Assembly (NCBI GenBank): GCA_913058405.1
Contig: CAJXRC010000019.1
Span: 1-37,930, forward strand
From: an uncultured Colwellia sp.
GTDB taxonomy: Bacteria > Pseudomonadota > Gammaproteobacteria > Enterobacterales > Alteromonadaceae
DNA: 37,930 nucleotides
Direction: 5' to 3'
Numbering within the stretch: the first letter of the stretch is position 1; each line of letters opens with the position of its first letter. Positions 28,446 to 37,883 of this stretch are shown here, piece by piece. Under the pieces are notes generated by a model that was not told the DNA's origin, searched no databases, and saw only the letters and a list, made by a program, of their open reading frames with translations. The position numbers and the translations under genes are program-made.

Positions 28446-28463
28446 GTAACCTAAGGAAAATAC

Positions 28464-29228
28464 ATGAAGTATCTGGCCCTTTGTTGGATCCTAGCATTAT
28501 CGAGTAGTGCTGTTTTTGCAGACGGAAATAGAGGAGAGGTTAGGGAGCGTATCGAACCCAAAGGTTTCTTGTATGGCTTCGGTTTAGGTATTAGCCAAGA
28601 GATATATGCGGGTTATGATTATCGAGTAATACCTTTACCTATTATAGGATACCGAGGTGATAATTTTAGAGTGTTAGGTCCTTTCGTTAGTTATGATGCG
28701 TTGGAATTTTCTGATATTGAATTAACTTTACAAGTTGCTCCTAGATTCCAAGGCTTTGATGAGTCTGACAGTTTTATCTTTGAAAATATGGAAGAGAGAA
28801 AGTTTTCAATGGATGCTGGCTTAGGGTTTTCTTATGAAAAAAAGGACTGGAAAATAGCTCTTTTAAGCATGTTTGATGTACTTGGTAGATCTGAAGGTTA
28901 TGAAGCTAAAGCAAATATTTCACGTGTATTTCGTAAAGGTCCACTTTTCTTTGAGCCGCGTTTAAGTGTCAGTTATTTAGACAGTAACCATGTTGATTAT
29001 TACTATGGTGTAAAGGCCAATGAAACCAATGAGTTTACATCACAATATCGTGGTCAATCGGCACTCAATACTACTTTTTCTTTGTCTTTAGCTACCCCTA
29101 TCTTCTTAGGTGGATTTACGCAGATTGTTGTTGGTTATACTTGGTATGACTCTGCAATAACCAATAGTCCATTAGTTGAAGATGACAGTAATATAAGCGC
29201 TCGTTTTCTCTTTAGTAAATTCTTTTAA
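28464..29228 (+). CDS. MipA/OmpV family outer membrane protein
   Basis: A 254-residue exported beta-barrel protein. The signal peptide (about 1-19) ends SAVFA before Asp20. It has alternating beta-strand patterns, YGFGLGISQEIYAGYDYRVIPLPIIGYRGDNFRVLGP near the N-terminus and a C-terminal aromatic residue (FLFSKFF), the outer-membrane insertion signal. MipA of E. coli scaffolds a lytic transglycosylase with PBP1B and OmpV is a Vibrio outer-membrane protein; this member's role is unknown. TAAGGA precedes the ATG. The upstream DNA is the MITE-like element ending at 28445. Confidence 0.86.
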   Translation: MKYLALCWILALSSSAVFADGNRGEVRERIEPKGFLYGFGLGISQEIYAGYDYRVIPLPIIGYRGDNFRVLGPFVSYDALEFSDIELTLQVAPRFQGFDESDSFIFENMEERKFSMDAGLGFSYEKKDWKIALLSMFDVLGRSEGYEAKANISRVFRKGPLFFEPRLSVSYLDSNHVDYYYGVKANETNEFTSQYRGQSALNTTFSLSLATPIFLGGFTQIVVGYTWYDSAITNSPLVEDDSNISARFLFSKFF

Positions 29229-29390
29229 ATCTGTAGCCAACACTATTATCAACACAGCTTTTCTGTAAATGCCATTCAAGGCGGCTATTGACTATTGAAA
29301 TTAGTCTGCTTGGTATTAGTATGAAGAGTCACATACAGATATGTATGCATTAGAAATTTTTCTTTAATCTCTAGCACTATTCATTTACTT

Positions 29391-29428
29391 ATAACAGCCA
29401 GGACTTGTCGGAAAATATTGGCTGTTAT
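29391..29428. repeat. Perfect 10-bp inverted repeat in the mipA-metA gap
   Basis: ATAACAGCCA (29391-29400) and TGGCTGTTAT (29419-29428) pair exactly with an 18-nt loop. No T-tract follows directly. It may end the mipA-like transcript or belong to a decayed repeat; 29262-29320 nearby contains fragments resembling the MITE termini. The rest of 29229-29643 holds the Met boxes and no gene. Confidence 0.5.
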
Positions 29429-29551
29429 CTATCTCTACCTTTTCGGATTACATGTCTCTCGATGATTCTCCATAAGGCGTAAAGTCAGCTTATAAGCGCC
29501 GTAACACCTGGTTATTATCTCGATTAATCATTTAGCTGATAAAAACAGTAT

Positions 29552-29583
29552 AGACGTCTATACGTTTAGATGTTGACATATCT
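29552..29583 (+). promoter_or_regulatory. MetJ operator (four tandem Met boxes) upstream of metA
   Basis: Four contiguous 8-bp boxes: AGACGTCT (perfect consensus), ATACGTTT (6/8), AGATGTTG (5/8) and ACATATCT (5/8). MetJ with S-adenosylmethionine binds tandem Met boxes and represses methionine genes. The array covers a TTGACA at 29573-29578, whose possible partner TATAAC (29601-29606) is 22 nt away, too far for certainty. The operator ends 60 nt before the metA ATG. Confidence 0.85.
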
Positions 29584-29643
29584 AGTGATCTAAGTAACAG
29601 TATAACCATTAAATATTATGTGTTTTTTTTGTTAGGTAGCATC

Positions 29644-30591
29644 ATGCCCATTAAAATTCCCGATCAATTACCAGCGTTATCAATTTTAGATAACGAAAAT
29701 ATTTTTGTAATGTCTGAGAACCGAGCAGCATCCCAAGAAATTCGTCCGATGCAAGTGGCTATTCTTAACTTAATGCCGAATAAAATTGAAACAGAAGTGC
29801 AAATTTTGCGCATGTTGTCTAATACACCATTACAGATAAATATTGAGTTTATTCGTATACATAAAAACGTATCAAAAAATACGCCAGAAGAGCACTTAGA
29901 AAACTTTTACCATTTGTTTGATGATATAAAGCACAAACAATACGATGGCCTTATTATCACAGGTGCTCCGTTAGCTTTACTTGATTACTCACAAGTCACT
30001 TTTTGGGACAAAATTTGTGAAGTATTTGATTGGGCTGAAAATAATGTTACTTCAACTATGTTCTCCTGTTGGGCTGCACATGCCGCTTTATATCACCATT
30101 ACGGCCTAAATCGTCATTTACGTAAAGAAAAGCTTTCGGGTGTTTATAAACATACACCGCTTGATGATAAAGAGCCGCTAACCAGAGGTTTTGATGAAAA
30201 CTTTAATGTGCCACATTCACGTTATGGTTACATCGATAAATCAGATTATGAAAGTATTCCTCAAATAAAAATATTAGCTGAATCTGGCGATGCAGGGGTG
30301 TATTTGGCGGCGAGTAAAAATAAGCAGCAAGTGTATTTAACCGGCCATCCTGAATACGATGCAAGTACCTTGCATGAAGAGTATTTGCGCGATAGCAGCC
30401 AAAATGCTGATGCCGCTTTACCCAAAAACTATTATCAAGATAATGATGCAAGCAAATCACCTGTTGGCTCATGGCGTAGCCACGGCAGTTTGCTCTTTAC
30501 TAATTGGCTCAACTACTATGTTTATCAAATGACGCCATATCAATTAGATGCTTCAAATATTAGAGCTATTCACCCTGATACTGTGCTTTAA
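29644..30591 (+). CDS. metA: Homoserine O-succinyltransferase
   Basis: MetA acylates homoserine, the first committed methionine step. From the ATG at 29644 the 315 residues start MPIKIPDQLPAL, as E. coli MetA does (309); a TTG at 29620 is not needed. The catalytic triad is Cys142 (FSCWAAHAAL), His235 and Glu237 (TGHPEYDA). The end WRSHGSLLFTNWLNYYVYQMTPY is conserved. Succinyl rather than acetyl use is inferred from overall similarity to E. coli. It is regulated by the Met boxes upstream. Confidence 0.95.
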   Translation: MPIKIPDQLPALSILDNENIFVMSENRAASQEIRPMQVAILNLMPNKIETEVQILRMLSNTPLQINIEFIRIHKNVSKNTPEEHLENFYHLFDDIKHKQYDGLIITGAPLALLDYSQVTFWDKICEVFDWAENNVTSTMFSCWAAHAALYHHYGLNRHLRKEKLSGVYKHTPLDDKEPLTRGFDENFNVPHSRYGYIDKSDYESIPQIKILAESGDAGVYLAASKNKQQVYLTGHPEYDASTLHEEYLRDSSQNADAALPKNYYQDNDASKSPVGSWRSHGSLLFTNWLNYYVYQMTPYQLDASNIRAIHPDTVL

Positions 30592-30595
30592 GGGC

Positions 30596-30631
30596 TAGCT
30601 GAAAGGTCAGCTAAAATTATTTAATTGACCT
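30596..30631 (+). promoter_or_regulatory. Overlapping hairpins between metA and metH
   Basis: TAGCTGA (30596-30602) and TCAGCTA (30607-30613) pair around AAGG, 5 nt after metA. AGGTCA (30604-30609) can instead pair with TGACCT (30626-30631), so the two structures exclude each other. There is no strong T-tract. It may be a weak metA terminator; an attenuator is only a possibility. Confidence 0.4.
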
Positions 30632-30686
30632 ATATTATTTATCTTAGTCAGCCATAAAATAACTTTCGACACTGCGGAAAAAGAAC

Positions 30687-33600
30687 ATGAAAAAATCATC
30701 ATCGTTTGCCTTATTTGAGCAACAATTAGCAAAAAACATTTTAATCTTAGATGGTGCTATGGGCACCATGATCCAAGCATATAAGTTTGAAGAGCAAGAC
30801 TTTCGCGCAGAACGCTTTGCTGATTGGCATACTGATGTAAAAGGCAATAACGATATGTTAGTGCTTACTCAACCTGAAATCATTAAAGCGATTCATCTTG
30901 AGTATCTTGAGGCTGGTGCTGATATTCTTGAAACGAATACGTTTAACGCAACAACGATTGCCATGGCCGATTACGACATGCAAGAGTATAGCGCTGAGAT
31001 TAACCGTGTTGCTGCTCAAATAGCGCGAGAAGCGGCTGATGAGTACACTAAAAAGAACCCTGATCGCCCTCGTTTTGTTGCGGGTGTTTTGGGGCCAACA
31101 AACCGAACTTGTTCGATTTCTCCTGATGTGAACGACCCTGCATATCGTAACGTTACTTTTGATGAGCTAAAAGATGCCTATATTGAATCGACGTTAGCTT
31201 TGATTGAAGGGGGTAGTGACATTATTTTAATCGAAACTATTTTCGATACCTTGAATGCTAAAGCGGCAATCTTTGCAGTAGAAACTGTTTTTGACCAATT
31301 AGGTGAGCGTTTACCTGTAATGATTTCAGGTACTATTACTGATGCCTCAGGACGTACGTTATCAGGACAAACGACTGAAGCTTTTTACAATTCGTTACGT
31401 CATGCAAAACCTGTTTCCTTTGGTCTTAACTGTGCGTTAGGTCCTGTTGAATTGCGCCAATATGTTGCTGAATTAAGCCGTATTTGTGATACAGCTGTTT
31501 CTGCCCATCCTAATGCGGGTTTACCAAATGCTTTCGGTGAGTATGATTTTACCGTTGAAGACATGAATACCCACGTAGAAGAGTGGGCTTCATCAGGTTT
31601 TTTAAACATTATTGGTGGTTGTTGTGGTACCACGCCCGAGCATATCAGAGGCATGGCCGACACGGTTGCAAATATAAAACCGCGTAAAGTTGAACAACGT
31701 GAAATTGCCTGTCGCTTATCTGGTTTAGAAGCATTAACCATTGATAAAGATAGCTTGTTTGTAAACGTCGGTGAACGTACTAATGTTACCGGCTCTGCTA
31801 TGTTTAAGCGCTTAATTGTTGAAGAAGATTATGATAAAGCTATCTCTGTGGCGTTACAGCAAGTAGAAAACGGCGCGCAGATTATCGATATCAATATGGA
31901 TGAGGGTATGTTGGACTCAAAAACCGCCATGGTGCGATTTTTGAACCTGATTGCTGGCGAACCCGATATTGCTAAAGTGCCGATCATGATTGATTCCTCT
32001 AAGTGGGATATCATTGAAGCGGGGCTAAAATGTATTCAAGGCAAAGGCATTGTTAACTCAATCAGCTTAAAAGAGGGCGAAGAAAATTTCCGTCTCCAAG
32101 CTGAATTGCTTCGTCGTTACGGCGCGGCTGTTATTGTGATGGCGTTTGATGAAGAGGGACAAGCTGACACACGCAAGCGTAAATATGAAATTTGTCATCG
32201 TGCTTATCATATGTTGGTTGATGAAATTGGTTACCCGCCAGAAGATATTATTTTTGACCCGAATATTTTTGCTGTTGCGACGGGGATTGAAGAGCACAAT
32301 AACTACGCGGTAGATTTTATCGACGCGGTTGACGACATTAAGAAAAATCTACCTTATGCGATGATTTCAGGTGGTGTATCTAACGTTTCTTTCTCATTTA
32401 GAGGAAACAACCCTGTACGTGAAGCGATTCATGCTGTCTTTTTATACTACGCCATTAAAAATGGTATGGACATGGGTATTGTTAATGCGGGCCAATTAGC
32501 CATTTATTCAGACTTACCCGTAAATCTAAAACAAGCAGTAGAAGACGTTATTAAAAATAAGGATGACGGTGCGACCGAGCGCTTACTTGATATTGCACAA
32601 GAATTTCATGGTAAAGCGGGCGGACAAGCCTCAAAGACTGATTTAACTTGGCGAGAATTGCCGATTAACGCCCGTTTATCTCATGCGCTAGTGAAAGGCA
32701 TTAATGAGTTTATCATCGAGGATACTGAAGAAGCTCGTTTAGCGTCAGAGAAACCATTAGATGTCATTGAAGGGCCATTGATGGATGGTATGAATACTGT
32801 CGGTGATTTATTTGGTGCGGGTGAAATGTTCTTACCGCAAGTGGTGAAATCAGCGCGTGTAATGAAACAAGCCGTTGCATATTTGAACCCTTATATCGAA
32901 GAAGGAAAAACTGAAGTAAGCACCAACGGTAAAGTATTGCTCGCGACGGTAAAAGGTGATGTACACGATATCGGGAAAAACATTGTTGGCGTAGTACTGC
33001 AATGTAATAACTATGAAATTATAGATCTTGGCGTAATGGTTTCTTGTGATGATATTTTACGCGTTGCCAAAGAAGAAAATGTCGATATCATTGGTTTATC
33101 AGGCTTGATCACCCCGTCACTTGATGAAATGGTCTATGTTGCTAAAGAAATGAAACGTACAGGTTTGAAACTGCCTTTATTAATTGGCGGTGCAACTACG
33201 TCAAAAGCACATACAGCAGTAAAAATTGAGCCTCAATATGATGAACCCGTAGTTTATGTATCAAACGCATCACGCGCGGTATCTGTAGTAAGTAATTTAT
33301 TATCTAGTGATCATAAAGCAAAGTTCTTTGCTAGTACTCAAGAAGAGTATGCAAGAGTACGAGAACGTCATTATAAAAAAGGTCCACGTTCAAGTTTAAT
33401 AAGCCTTGAAGCTGCTCGTGCTAATGCGACTAAAATTAATTTTGAAGGTTATACGCCTAAAAAACCCAACAAACTGGGGGTAACTGTCCTAGATAATATC
33501 GATTTGAACGAGGTTAGAAAATATATTGATTGGACGCCATTTTTCATGACATGGCAAATGTCTGGCAAGTATCCGCTTATTTTAAAACATGAAGTGATCG

Positions 33601-34379
33601 GCGTTGAAGCAACGAGCTTATTTAATGATGCTAACGCCATGCTTGATGATGTTATCAACAATAAAAAAATATGTGCTAGAGCAGTATTTGGTTTGTTTCC
33701 AGCGAACAGTACTCAAGATGATATACAGCTATACACGGATGAAAGTCGCAGCGATAAATTAATGAGACTTCATCAACTACGTCAACAAAGTAAAAAACCA
33801 GCAGGGCAGTTTAACCGTTGTTTAGCTGATTATATAGCACCAGATGACTCAGGTATTGAAGATTATGTTGGTGCTTTTGCTGTGTCAGCAGGTTTTGGCG
33901 TTGAAGATTTAGTCAAAGTTTTTGATGCGGATCACGATGCCTATAATTCAATATTACTCAAAGCAGTAGCGGATAGATTAGCGGAAGCGAGTGCTGAATA
34001 TTTACATGAAAAAGTTCGTAAAGAATATTGGGGTTTTGCGCCTGATGAAGATTTAAATAATGACGCGTTAATTCGTGAAAGTTATCAAGGTATTCGACCA
34101 GCGCCAGGTTATCCTGCCTGTCCTGAGCATACTGAGAAAGGTCTATTGTGGGAGTTACTCAATGTTAAAGAAAACATTGATATGGACCTCACCTCAAGTT
34201 ATGCGATGTGGCCAGGTGCAGCAGTGAGTGGTTGGTATTTTTCTCATCCTGAATCTAAATATTTCGCGGTAGCAAAATTAGCTAAAGATCAAGTACTTGA
34301 TTATGCAGCGCGTAAGGGCATGACTATAGAGCAAGCCGAACGTTGGTTATCAGCAAACTTAGACTATGAACCAGAATAA
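30687..34379 (+). CDS. metH: Cobalamin-dependent methionine synthase
   Basis: MetH transfers methyl from 5-methyltetrahydrofolate via cobalamin to homocysteine. The 1230 residues (E. coli 1227) have the four modules. The homocysteine domain (about 1-330) has zinc ligands Cys249, Cys312 and Cys313. The pterin domain spans about 360-620 ([24 protein letters not shown]). The B12 cap and Rossmann domains (about 655-900) carry the axial ligand His760 in DVHDIGKN. The AdoMet reactivation domain (about 905-1230) has [12 protein letters not shown]. All key residues are present. It follows metA by 95 nt; no clear Met box lies directly upstream. Confidence 0.97.
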   Translation: MKKSSSFALFEQQLAKNILILDGAMGTMIQAYKFEEQDFRAERFADWHTDVKGNNDMLVLTQPEIIKAIHLEYLEAGADILETNTFNATTIAMADYDMQEYSAEINRVAAQIAREAADEYTKKNPDRPRFVAGVLGPTNRTCSISPDVNDPAYRNVTFDELKDAYIESTLALIEGGSDIILIETIFDTLNAKAAIFAVETVFDQLGERLPVMISGTITDASGRTLSGQTTEAFYNSLRHAKPVSFGLNCALGPVELRQYVAELSRICDTAVSAHPNAGLPNAFGEYDFTVEDMNTHVEEWASSGFLNIIGGCCGTTPEHIRGMADTVANIKPRKVEQREIACRLSGLEALTIDKDSLFVNVGERTNVTGSAMFKRLIVEEDYDKAISVALQQVENGAQIIDINMDEGMLDSKTAMVRFLNLIAGEPDIAKVPIMIDSSKWDIIEAGLKCIQGKGIVNSISLKEGEENFRLQAELLRRYGAAVIVMAFDEEGQADTRKRKYEICHRAYHMLVDEIGYPPEDIIFDPNIFAVATGIEEHNNYAVDFIDAVDDIKKNLPYAMISGGVSNVSFSFRGNNPVREAIHAVFLYYAIKNGMDMGIVNAGQLAIYSDLPVNLKQAVEDVIKNKDDGATERLLDIAQEFHGKAGGQASKTDLTWRELPINARLSHALVKGINEFIIEDTEEARLASEKPLDVIEGPLMDGMNTVGDLFGAGEMFLPQVVKSARVMKQAVAYLNPYIEEGKTEVSTNGKVLLATVKGDVHDIGKNIVGVVLQCNNYEIIDLGVMVSCDDILRVAKEENVDIIGLSGLITPSLDEMVYVAKEMKRTGLKLPLLIGGATTSKAHTAVKIEPQYDEPVVYVSNASRAVSVVSNLLSSDHKAKFFASTQEEYARVRERHYKKGPRSSLISLEAARANATKINFEGYTPKKPNKLGVTVLDNIDLNEVRKYIDWTPFFMTWQMSGKYPLILKHEVIGVEATSLFNDANAMLDDVINNKKICARAVFGLFPANSTQDDIQLYTDESRSDKLMRLHQLRQQSKKPAGQFNRCLADYIAPDDSGIEDYVGAFAVSAGFGVEDLVKVFDADHDAYNSILLKAVADRLAEASAEYLHEKVRKEYWGFAPDEDLNNDALIRESYQGIRPAPGYPACPEHTEKGLLWELLNVKENIDMDLTSSYAMWPGAAVSGWYFSHPESKYFAVAKLAKDQVLDYAARKGMTIEQAERWLSANLDYEPE

Positions 34380-34441
34380 ACTAAGTCGTTTAAATAGGTG
34401 AACTGATTACCTATTTAAGTTACACAAGTTGAGACTAATAA

Positions 34442-34487
34442 AAAAGGCTGCTCCATGTTTATCATGGTGCAGCCTTTTCGTTTTTTT
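34442..34487. terminator. Bidirectional terminator between metH and hpf
   Basis: AAAAGGCTGC-T-CCATG (34442-34457) pairs with CATGG-T-GCAGCCTTTT (34463-34478), with one T-T mismatch and a TTTAT loop. T residues follow on the plus strand to 34487, and an A-rich left flank supplies a T-tract for the minus strand. It ends convergent metH and hpf. Confidence 0.92.
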
Positions 34488-34584
34488 AGTTAATGCTTTT
34501 TAGTAAAATGAATTTTGCTAGTAATGTATTACGTCATTACAAGCACTTCATTAGCCTTGGCTTATGCCTTAGCTCATATCTAAA

Positions 34585-34920
34585 TTACGCTGATTGATAT
34601 AAGTCTGTTTGTGGTACTTCAAACTTATTATTGAATTTGGCAGATAATACGCCTTTACGATGTGCTAGTGCTGATTGTAGTTTTTTAGCTACTTTTGCAA
34701 TGGCAACATAAAGTTGTTTGTCAGAAGCATTTACAGTTACTTTTTCACCTTCATACAAGGTGGTTACTTCAAGTTTTTGTAGATGCGGTTCAACGGTAAT
34801 GGTCGAGTTTAGCGTCATGATTGACGGATAATGTTTAGAGATTTTCGCAAACTTATTTTCGATAGATTGCTTGATACCTTCAGTTATTTCAACGTGGTGT
34901 CCAGAAATTTTAATCTTCAT
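34585..34920 (-). CDS. hpf: Ribosome hibernation promoting factor (short HPF/YfiA family)
   Basis: HPF binds the 30S decoding region of idle ribosomes in stationary phase and favours 100S dimers. The 111 residues start MKIKISGHHVEITEGIKQSIENKFAKISKHYP and include the beta-strand/basic-helix pattern with VAIAKVAKKLQSALAHRKG. Length is near E. coli HPF (95) and YfiA (113), without the long-HPF C-terminal domain. AGAGG lies 7 nt before the ATG. Unlike in E. coli it is not beside rpoN. A short upstream ORF overlaps its start codon. Confidence 0.92.
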   Translation of the reverse strand: MKIKISGHHVEITEGIKQSIENKFAKISKHYPSIMTLNSTITVEPHLQKLEVTTLYEGEKVTVNASDKQLYVAIAKVAKKLQSALAHRKGVLSAKFNNKFEVPQTDLYQSA

Positions 34921-34976
34921 AGTCTTACCTCTTTTGTTATCTTTAACTTTATCTTTGTCGTTATCTTCAATTTCAT
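34917..34976 (-). CDS. Possible 19-codon leader ORF overlapping hpf
   Basis: On the minus strand AAGGAGG (34986-34980) precedes ATG 34976, which opens a Lys-rich 19-codon frame (MKLKIT... KEVRL). Its TGA shares bases with the hpf ATG (ATGA overlap). The ribosome site is the strongest in the area, but only 3 nt separate it from the ATG. AAGATAA-type repeats make up much of the DNA. It could couple hpf translation or be a chance frame. Confidence 0.35.
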   Translation of the reverse strand: MKLKITTKIKLKITKEVRL

Positions 34977-34986
34977 AATCCTCCTT

Positions 34987-35252
34987 CAGTCATAAAAATG
35001 CAATAGAAAAAAGGTAGATAAATGCAATTAAATGTAATCATGTTTTTAACAATTTTTGGGCATGAAATATGCTAATAAAAACTTTTAATAAACTAAGGTA
35101 TTATTCAAATGATTGGCGAAACCGATAGTTATAATGACAAAGTAGTAACGATACTTTAGTTGGGTAATGATTACTAATCGCCAAATGCTACTCGAGTAAA
35201 TAGTTTTTTAGTTTGTTGCTTGTTAATTGAACCTTGGAGTCTTAGCGGTACT
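34987..35252. other. Gene-free stretch between hpf and the Crp/Fnr gene
   Basis: Very AT-rich. It holds a 7-bp inverted pair TTGGCGA (near 35113) and TCGCCAA (near 35179), and a small stem AAAGTA (35139-35144) / TACTTT (35152-35157). No convincing hpf promoter or regulator terminator could be read. Confidence 0.4.
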
Positions 35253-35960
35253 TTAATGATTATGTTGGAATATACTCGGTACCAAGTCTACTTCTCTACA
35301 AAGCACAGTAAAGTCAGGTACTGTGATGCAAGCACCAGATTCCGTAATAAGGCCGTTGAATTTTAGCTTCCTGAATAATCGAGATAATGTTTCTGGAGTG
35401 ATCCCTAACTGGGATGCCAATACTTTCTTAGTATTGGGTAGGGTGAATCGATTGCCACATCTTTTTTGTTTGCTATAAATATCAGCGAAATGCATGACCA
35501 AACGCTGATTTGCATTAACTTGTGTGAGCATATCTAACGAATTCATTAATTGACCGACACGGTTACTAATAAAGCTGATCACCTGTAAAGAGAGTTCAGG
35601 GTTGCTAATAAATAGTTCTTTAAAACTTGCATAGCTATAGGCCGTTAGGGTCGTTTCTTGATCTATATGAGCACTCATAGGGTACTCTCTTGGTTGCATG
35701 AAAACCGCCATTTCAGCTATAACTCCGCCAGAGAGAAAAACTTTAAAAACTTTTTGCTCACCATTAGGCATTAAGCGAGACAAGGTGACCTTTCCTCTAT
35801 TAACTTGGTAAATATGATCCGCAGTATCACCTCTTTCAAATAAATACTCATGACTATTCAAATTAATTTGATGACTTTGTGCTTCCAATATATTGCGTTG
35901 AGATGGTGATAGTAATTGCAGTATGGAAGCTTCTATTGGGCAGGTCTGAGTGCTAGACAT
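35253..35960 (-). CDS. Crp/Fnr family transcriptional regulator
   Basis: A 235-residue regulator. The N-terminal cyclic-nucleotide-type sensor domain (about 20-140) has EYLFERGDTADHIYQVNRGKV and the GGVIAEMAVFMQP core. A long dimerisation helix leads to a C-terminal winged helix (about 165-225) with recognition helix ITPETLSRLFRKLK, where E-x-x-S-R matches FNR/DNR-type readers of TTGA half sites. The FNR N-terminal cysteine cluster is missing, so it is not an iron-sulfur FNR. DNR/NNR-type sensing (NO) is possible but unproven. It is divergent from a NitT/TauT-like ABC operon, with an FNR-like palindrome in the 105-nt gap. Confidence 0.88.
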   Translation of the reverse strand: MSSTQTCPIEASILQLLSPSQRNILEAQSHQINLNSHEYLFERGDTADHIYQVNRGKVTLSRLMPNGEQKVFKVFLSGGVIAEMAVFMQPREYPMSAHIDQETTLTAYSYASFKELFISNPELSLQVISFISNRVGQLMNSLDMLTQVNANQRLVMHFADIYSKQKRCGNRFTLPNTKKVLASQLGITPETLSRLFRKLKFNGLITESGACITVPDFTVLCREVDLVPSIFQHNH

Positions 35961-35990
35961 AGTTTTTCCCTGTGTGTGAATAAGTGACGG

Positions 35991-36037
35991 CCTTGATAAT
36001 TGTCAAGGAGGTAATGAGATAACTAGAGTACTATAAA
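35991..36037 (+). promoter_or_regulatory. FNR/DNR-type operator and -10 for the ABC operon
   Basis: CCTTGATAATTGTCAAGG (35991-36008) is an 18-bp palindrome with one imperfect pair, fitting TTGAT-N4-GTCAA. TATAAA at 36032-36037 puts its centre about 42-44 nt upstream of the predicted start, the class II activator position. It is likely bound by the divergent Crp/Fnr regulator, which could also autoregulate from it. Confidence 0.7.
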
Positions 36038-36065
36038 TAAAAATCATTCGCATTTATAGGTTGTC

Positions 36066-37076
36066 ATGAAATATTTATACTTCAGTATATTTCTGTTTTT
36101 ATCACTCAGTTTTTTGTTATTAAGTCCTAAAGGAAATACTGCTGATAATGCACTAAATCACACGAGAAGTTATACATTGGCAGGTCCTGGTGCCGTGGTC
36201 AGTTACCCGTTAATGGTAATGGCACAAAAAAAAATGTTGTCGCAGCACCACATCGCACTAGAGTTTGTGCAATGGAAAAATCCGCAACAACTCAGAGCTA
36301 TGGTTATGGGCAGTCAGGTAGACTTCACCGCTATGCCATCGAATCTTGCTGCAACGTTTTATAACCACGGTCATCAGCTGAGTTTAATCAATATTTCTAT
36401 CTGGGATATTATGAGTATTGTCAGTCAGCAAGGTTACCGCTTAGTTGATATACAGGACCTTATCGGTCAAGAGATAGCAGTGCCTTTTAATAATGATATG
36501 CCAAGTATTGTATTAAAGGAGTTGCTCAATGCCAATTTAGCCGAAAAAGCCAAACAAGTTACCATTAGAAATAGCCATAACCTTGCTGATGCTGCTCAGC
36601 TACTATTGGCCAACAAAGTTAAGCATGCATTATTAATTGAACCGCTTAGCTCTGTGGTTTTACATCAAGCCAATAAGAATAACGCGCAAAAGCCGGGCGT
36701 TAATCTGATTACCTCATTGAATATTAGTCAGCTTTGGCAAAGCAGTTTTCCAAGTAGCCCTAAGTTACCACAGGCAGGGATCATCGCTAACATTACCGTT
36801 AATCAAGACCGTAAATTAGTGAACCAAGTCAATCAGGCATATAAAGTTGCTGCTACTTGGTGTCAGGAGAATGTCGTTCAATGTGCCGATGTTGTTAGTA
36901 CCTATCTTCCAAAAATGCCAAGAGCGGCACTTATTTCAGCGATAGAAAAAACAGCAATTACAACGGTTGATGCTAAGTTAGCAAAAAAAGATCTAGAAAG
37001 CTTTTATCGCCTTCTTGCTAAAAGTGATGCTAAGCGTATTGGCAATAAATTACCTGAAGATGGGTTTTATTTCTAA
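36066..37076 (+). CDS. ABC transporter substrate-binding protein (NitT/TauT/SsuA-like)
   Basis: A 336-residue periplasmic protein. The signal peptide (about 1-26) ends GNTA. The body follows the NMT1/TauA-like fold: LAGPGAVVSYPLMVMAQKK, then LEFVQWKNPQQLRAMVMGSQVDFTAMPSNLAA and DLIGQEIAVPF. The ligand cannot be told from sequence; nitrate, sulfonates and thiamine precursors are bound by relatives. Its TAA overlaps the permease ATG by one base. The FNR-like box upstream suggests control by oxygen or nitrogen oxides. Confidence 0.85.
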   Translation: MKYLYFSIFLFLSLSFLLLSPKGNTADNALNHTRSYTLAGPGAVVSYPLMVMAQKKMLSQHHIALEFVQWKNPQQLRAMVMGSQVDFTAMPSNLAATFYNHGHQLSLINISIWDIMSIVSQQGYRLVDIQDLIGQEIAVPFNNDMPSIVLKELLNANLAEKAKQVTIRNSHNLADAAQLLLANKVKHALLIEPLSSVVLHQANKNNAQKPGVNLITSLNISQLWQSSFPSSPKLPQAGIIANITVNQDRKLVNQVNQAYKVAATWCQENVVQCADVVSTYLPKMPRAALISAIEKTAITTVDAKLAKKDLESFYRLLAKSDAKRIGNKLPEDGFYF

Positions 37077-37873
37077 TGCCTTCAATTCTAAAACTTTCAC
37101 TTAATTATCAGCATAAGCTGATAATCAAAAAATCACTCATTCAGTTAGCAGGTATTTTAGCGTTGATCGCTTTTTGGCAATATCTCGCAGATCAGTTAAG
37201 TAACATGATTCTAGCAACACCTAAGCAAACTTTTTCACGTTTGGCTGAATTAATAATGGGCGCTGAATTTTGGCAGACATTACAAGTTAGTCTAACTCGA
37301 TTAACTATCGCGCTCAGTGTGGCTTGTTTAATCGGTTCTTCATTAGGAGTAGTTGCGGGAAGAAAAGCCTGGGTGAGAGATTTTTTAGCGCCCACTCGCT
37401 GGTTACTGATGAGCATCCCACCTGTTATTGTCGTATTACTGGCAATGCTGTGGTTTGGAATGGGATCTTCCATGGTTATTTTTATCACAGTGATTTTACT
37501 CAGTCCCACCGTTTATGTGAACACGCAAAAAAATGTCTCTAAAATAGATAAACACTGGCTCGAATTAGCCACCATTTACCAGTTTTCATTTTATCAACGA
37601 CTCACTAAAATTTATATTCCAGCCATTGCTCCGCCTTTGTGCGCCACCCTTGTTATTGTGTGTTGCAGTGGGGTTCGCATTGTTGTTCTCGCTGAGGTAT
37701 TAGGCAGTCATAAAGGCATAGGTTATCAATTAGCTAATGCGGGCAGTAACTTTGAAACCCCTGAGTTATATGCATGGGTGTTAGTGAGCTTGTTAATAGT
37801 AGCTATATTAGAGCTGTTATTGTTGAGACCAATTCAGTACCGCCTATTACATTGGCAAGGGACTGTTTTATGA
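37076..37873 (+). CDS. ABC transporter permease (NitT/TauT/SsuC-like)
   Basis: A 265-residue inner-membrane permease with about six hydrophobic segments. The cytoplasmic coupling loop is ELATIYQFSFYQRLTKIYIPAIAPPL, a variant of the EAA motif, and the family end AEVLGSHKGIGYQLANAG follows. It starts by overlap with the substrate-binding gene (TAATG). Its TGA overlaps the next start (ATGA), so an operon of binding protein, permease and presumably ATPase is translated in series. Confidence 0.88.
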   Translation: MPSILKLSLNYQHKLIIKKSLIQLAGILALIAFWQYLADQLSNMILATPKQTFSRLAELIMGAEFWQTLQVSLTRLTIALSVACLIGSSLGVVAGRKAWVRDFLAPTRWLLMSIPPVIVVLLAMLWFGMGSSMVIFITVILLSPTVYVNTQKNVSKIDKHWLELATIYQFSFYQRLTKIYIPAIAPPLCATLVIVCCSGVRIVVLAEVLGSHKGIGYQLANAGSNFETPELYAWVLVSLLIVAILELLLLRPIQYRLLHWQGTVL

Positions 37874-37883
37874 AAAATATAAT
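37870..37883 (+). CDS. First codons of the next ABC operon gene (cut by adapter)
   Basis: ATG at 37870 overlaps the permease stop (ATGA) and reads MKNI before the adapter at 37884. By operon logic this should be the ATPase, but only 14 bases are present. Confidence 0.4.

Noticed and set aside
29573-29606. TTGACA ... TATAAC as the metA promoter
   Set aside because: The 22-nt spacing is too long; the real promoter remains uncertain, though it probably overlaps the Met boxes.
29229-29643. SAM riboswitch before metA
   Set aside because: No SAM-riboswitch core seen; the MetJ box array explains the regulation.
36014-36022. Shine-Dalgarno plus ATG-AGA-TAA mini-ORF inside the FNR-like box region
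   Set aside because: It lies upstream of the predicted transcript start and the AAGGAGG is part of the palindrome.
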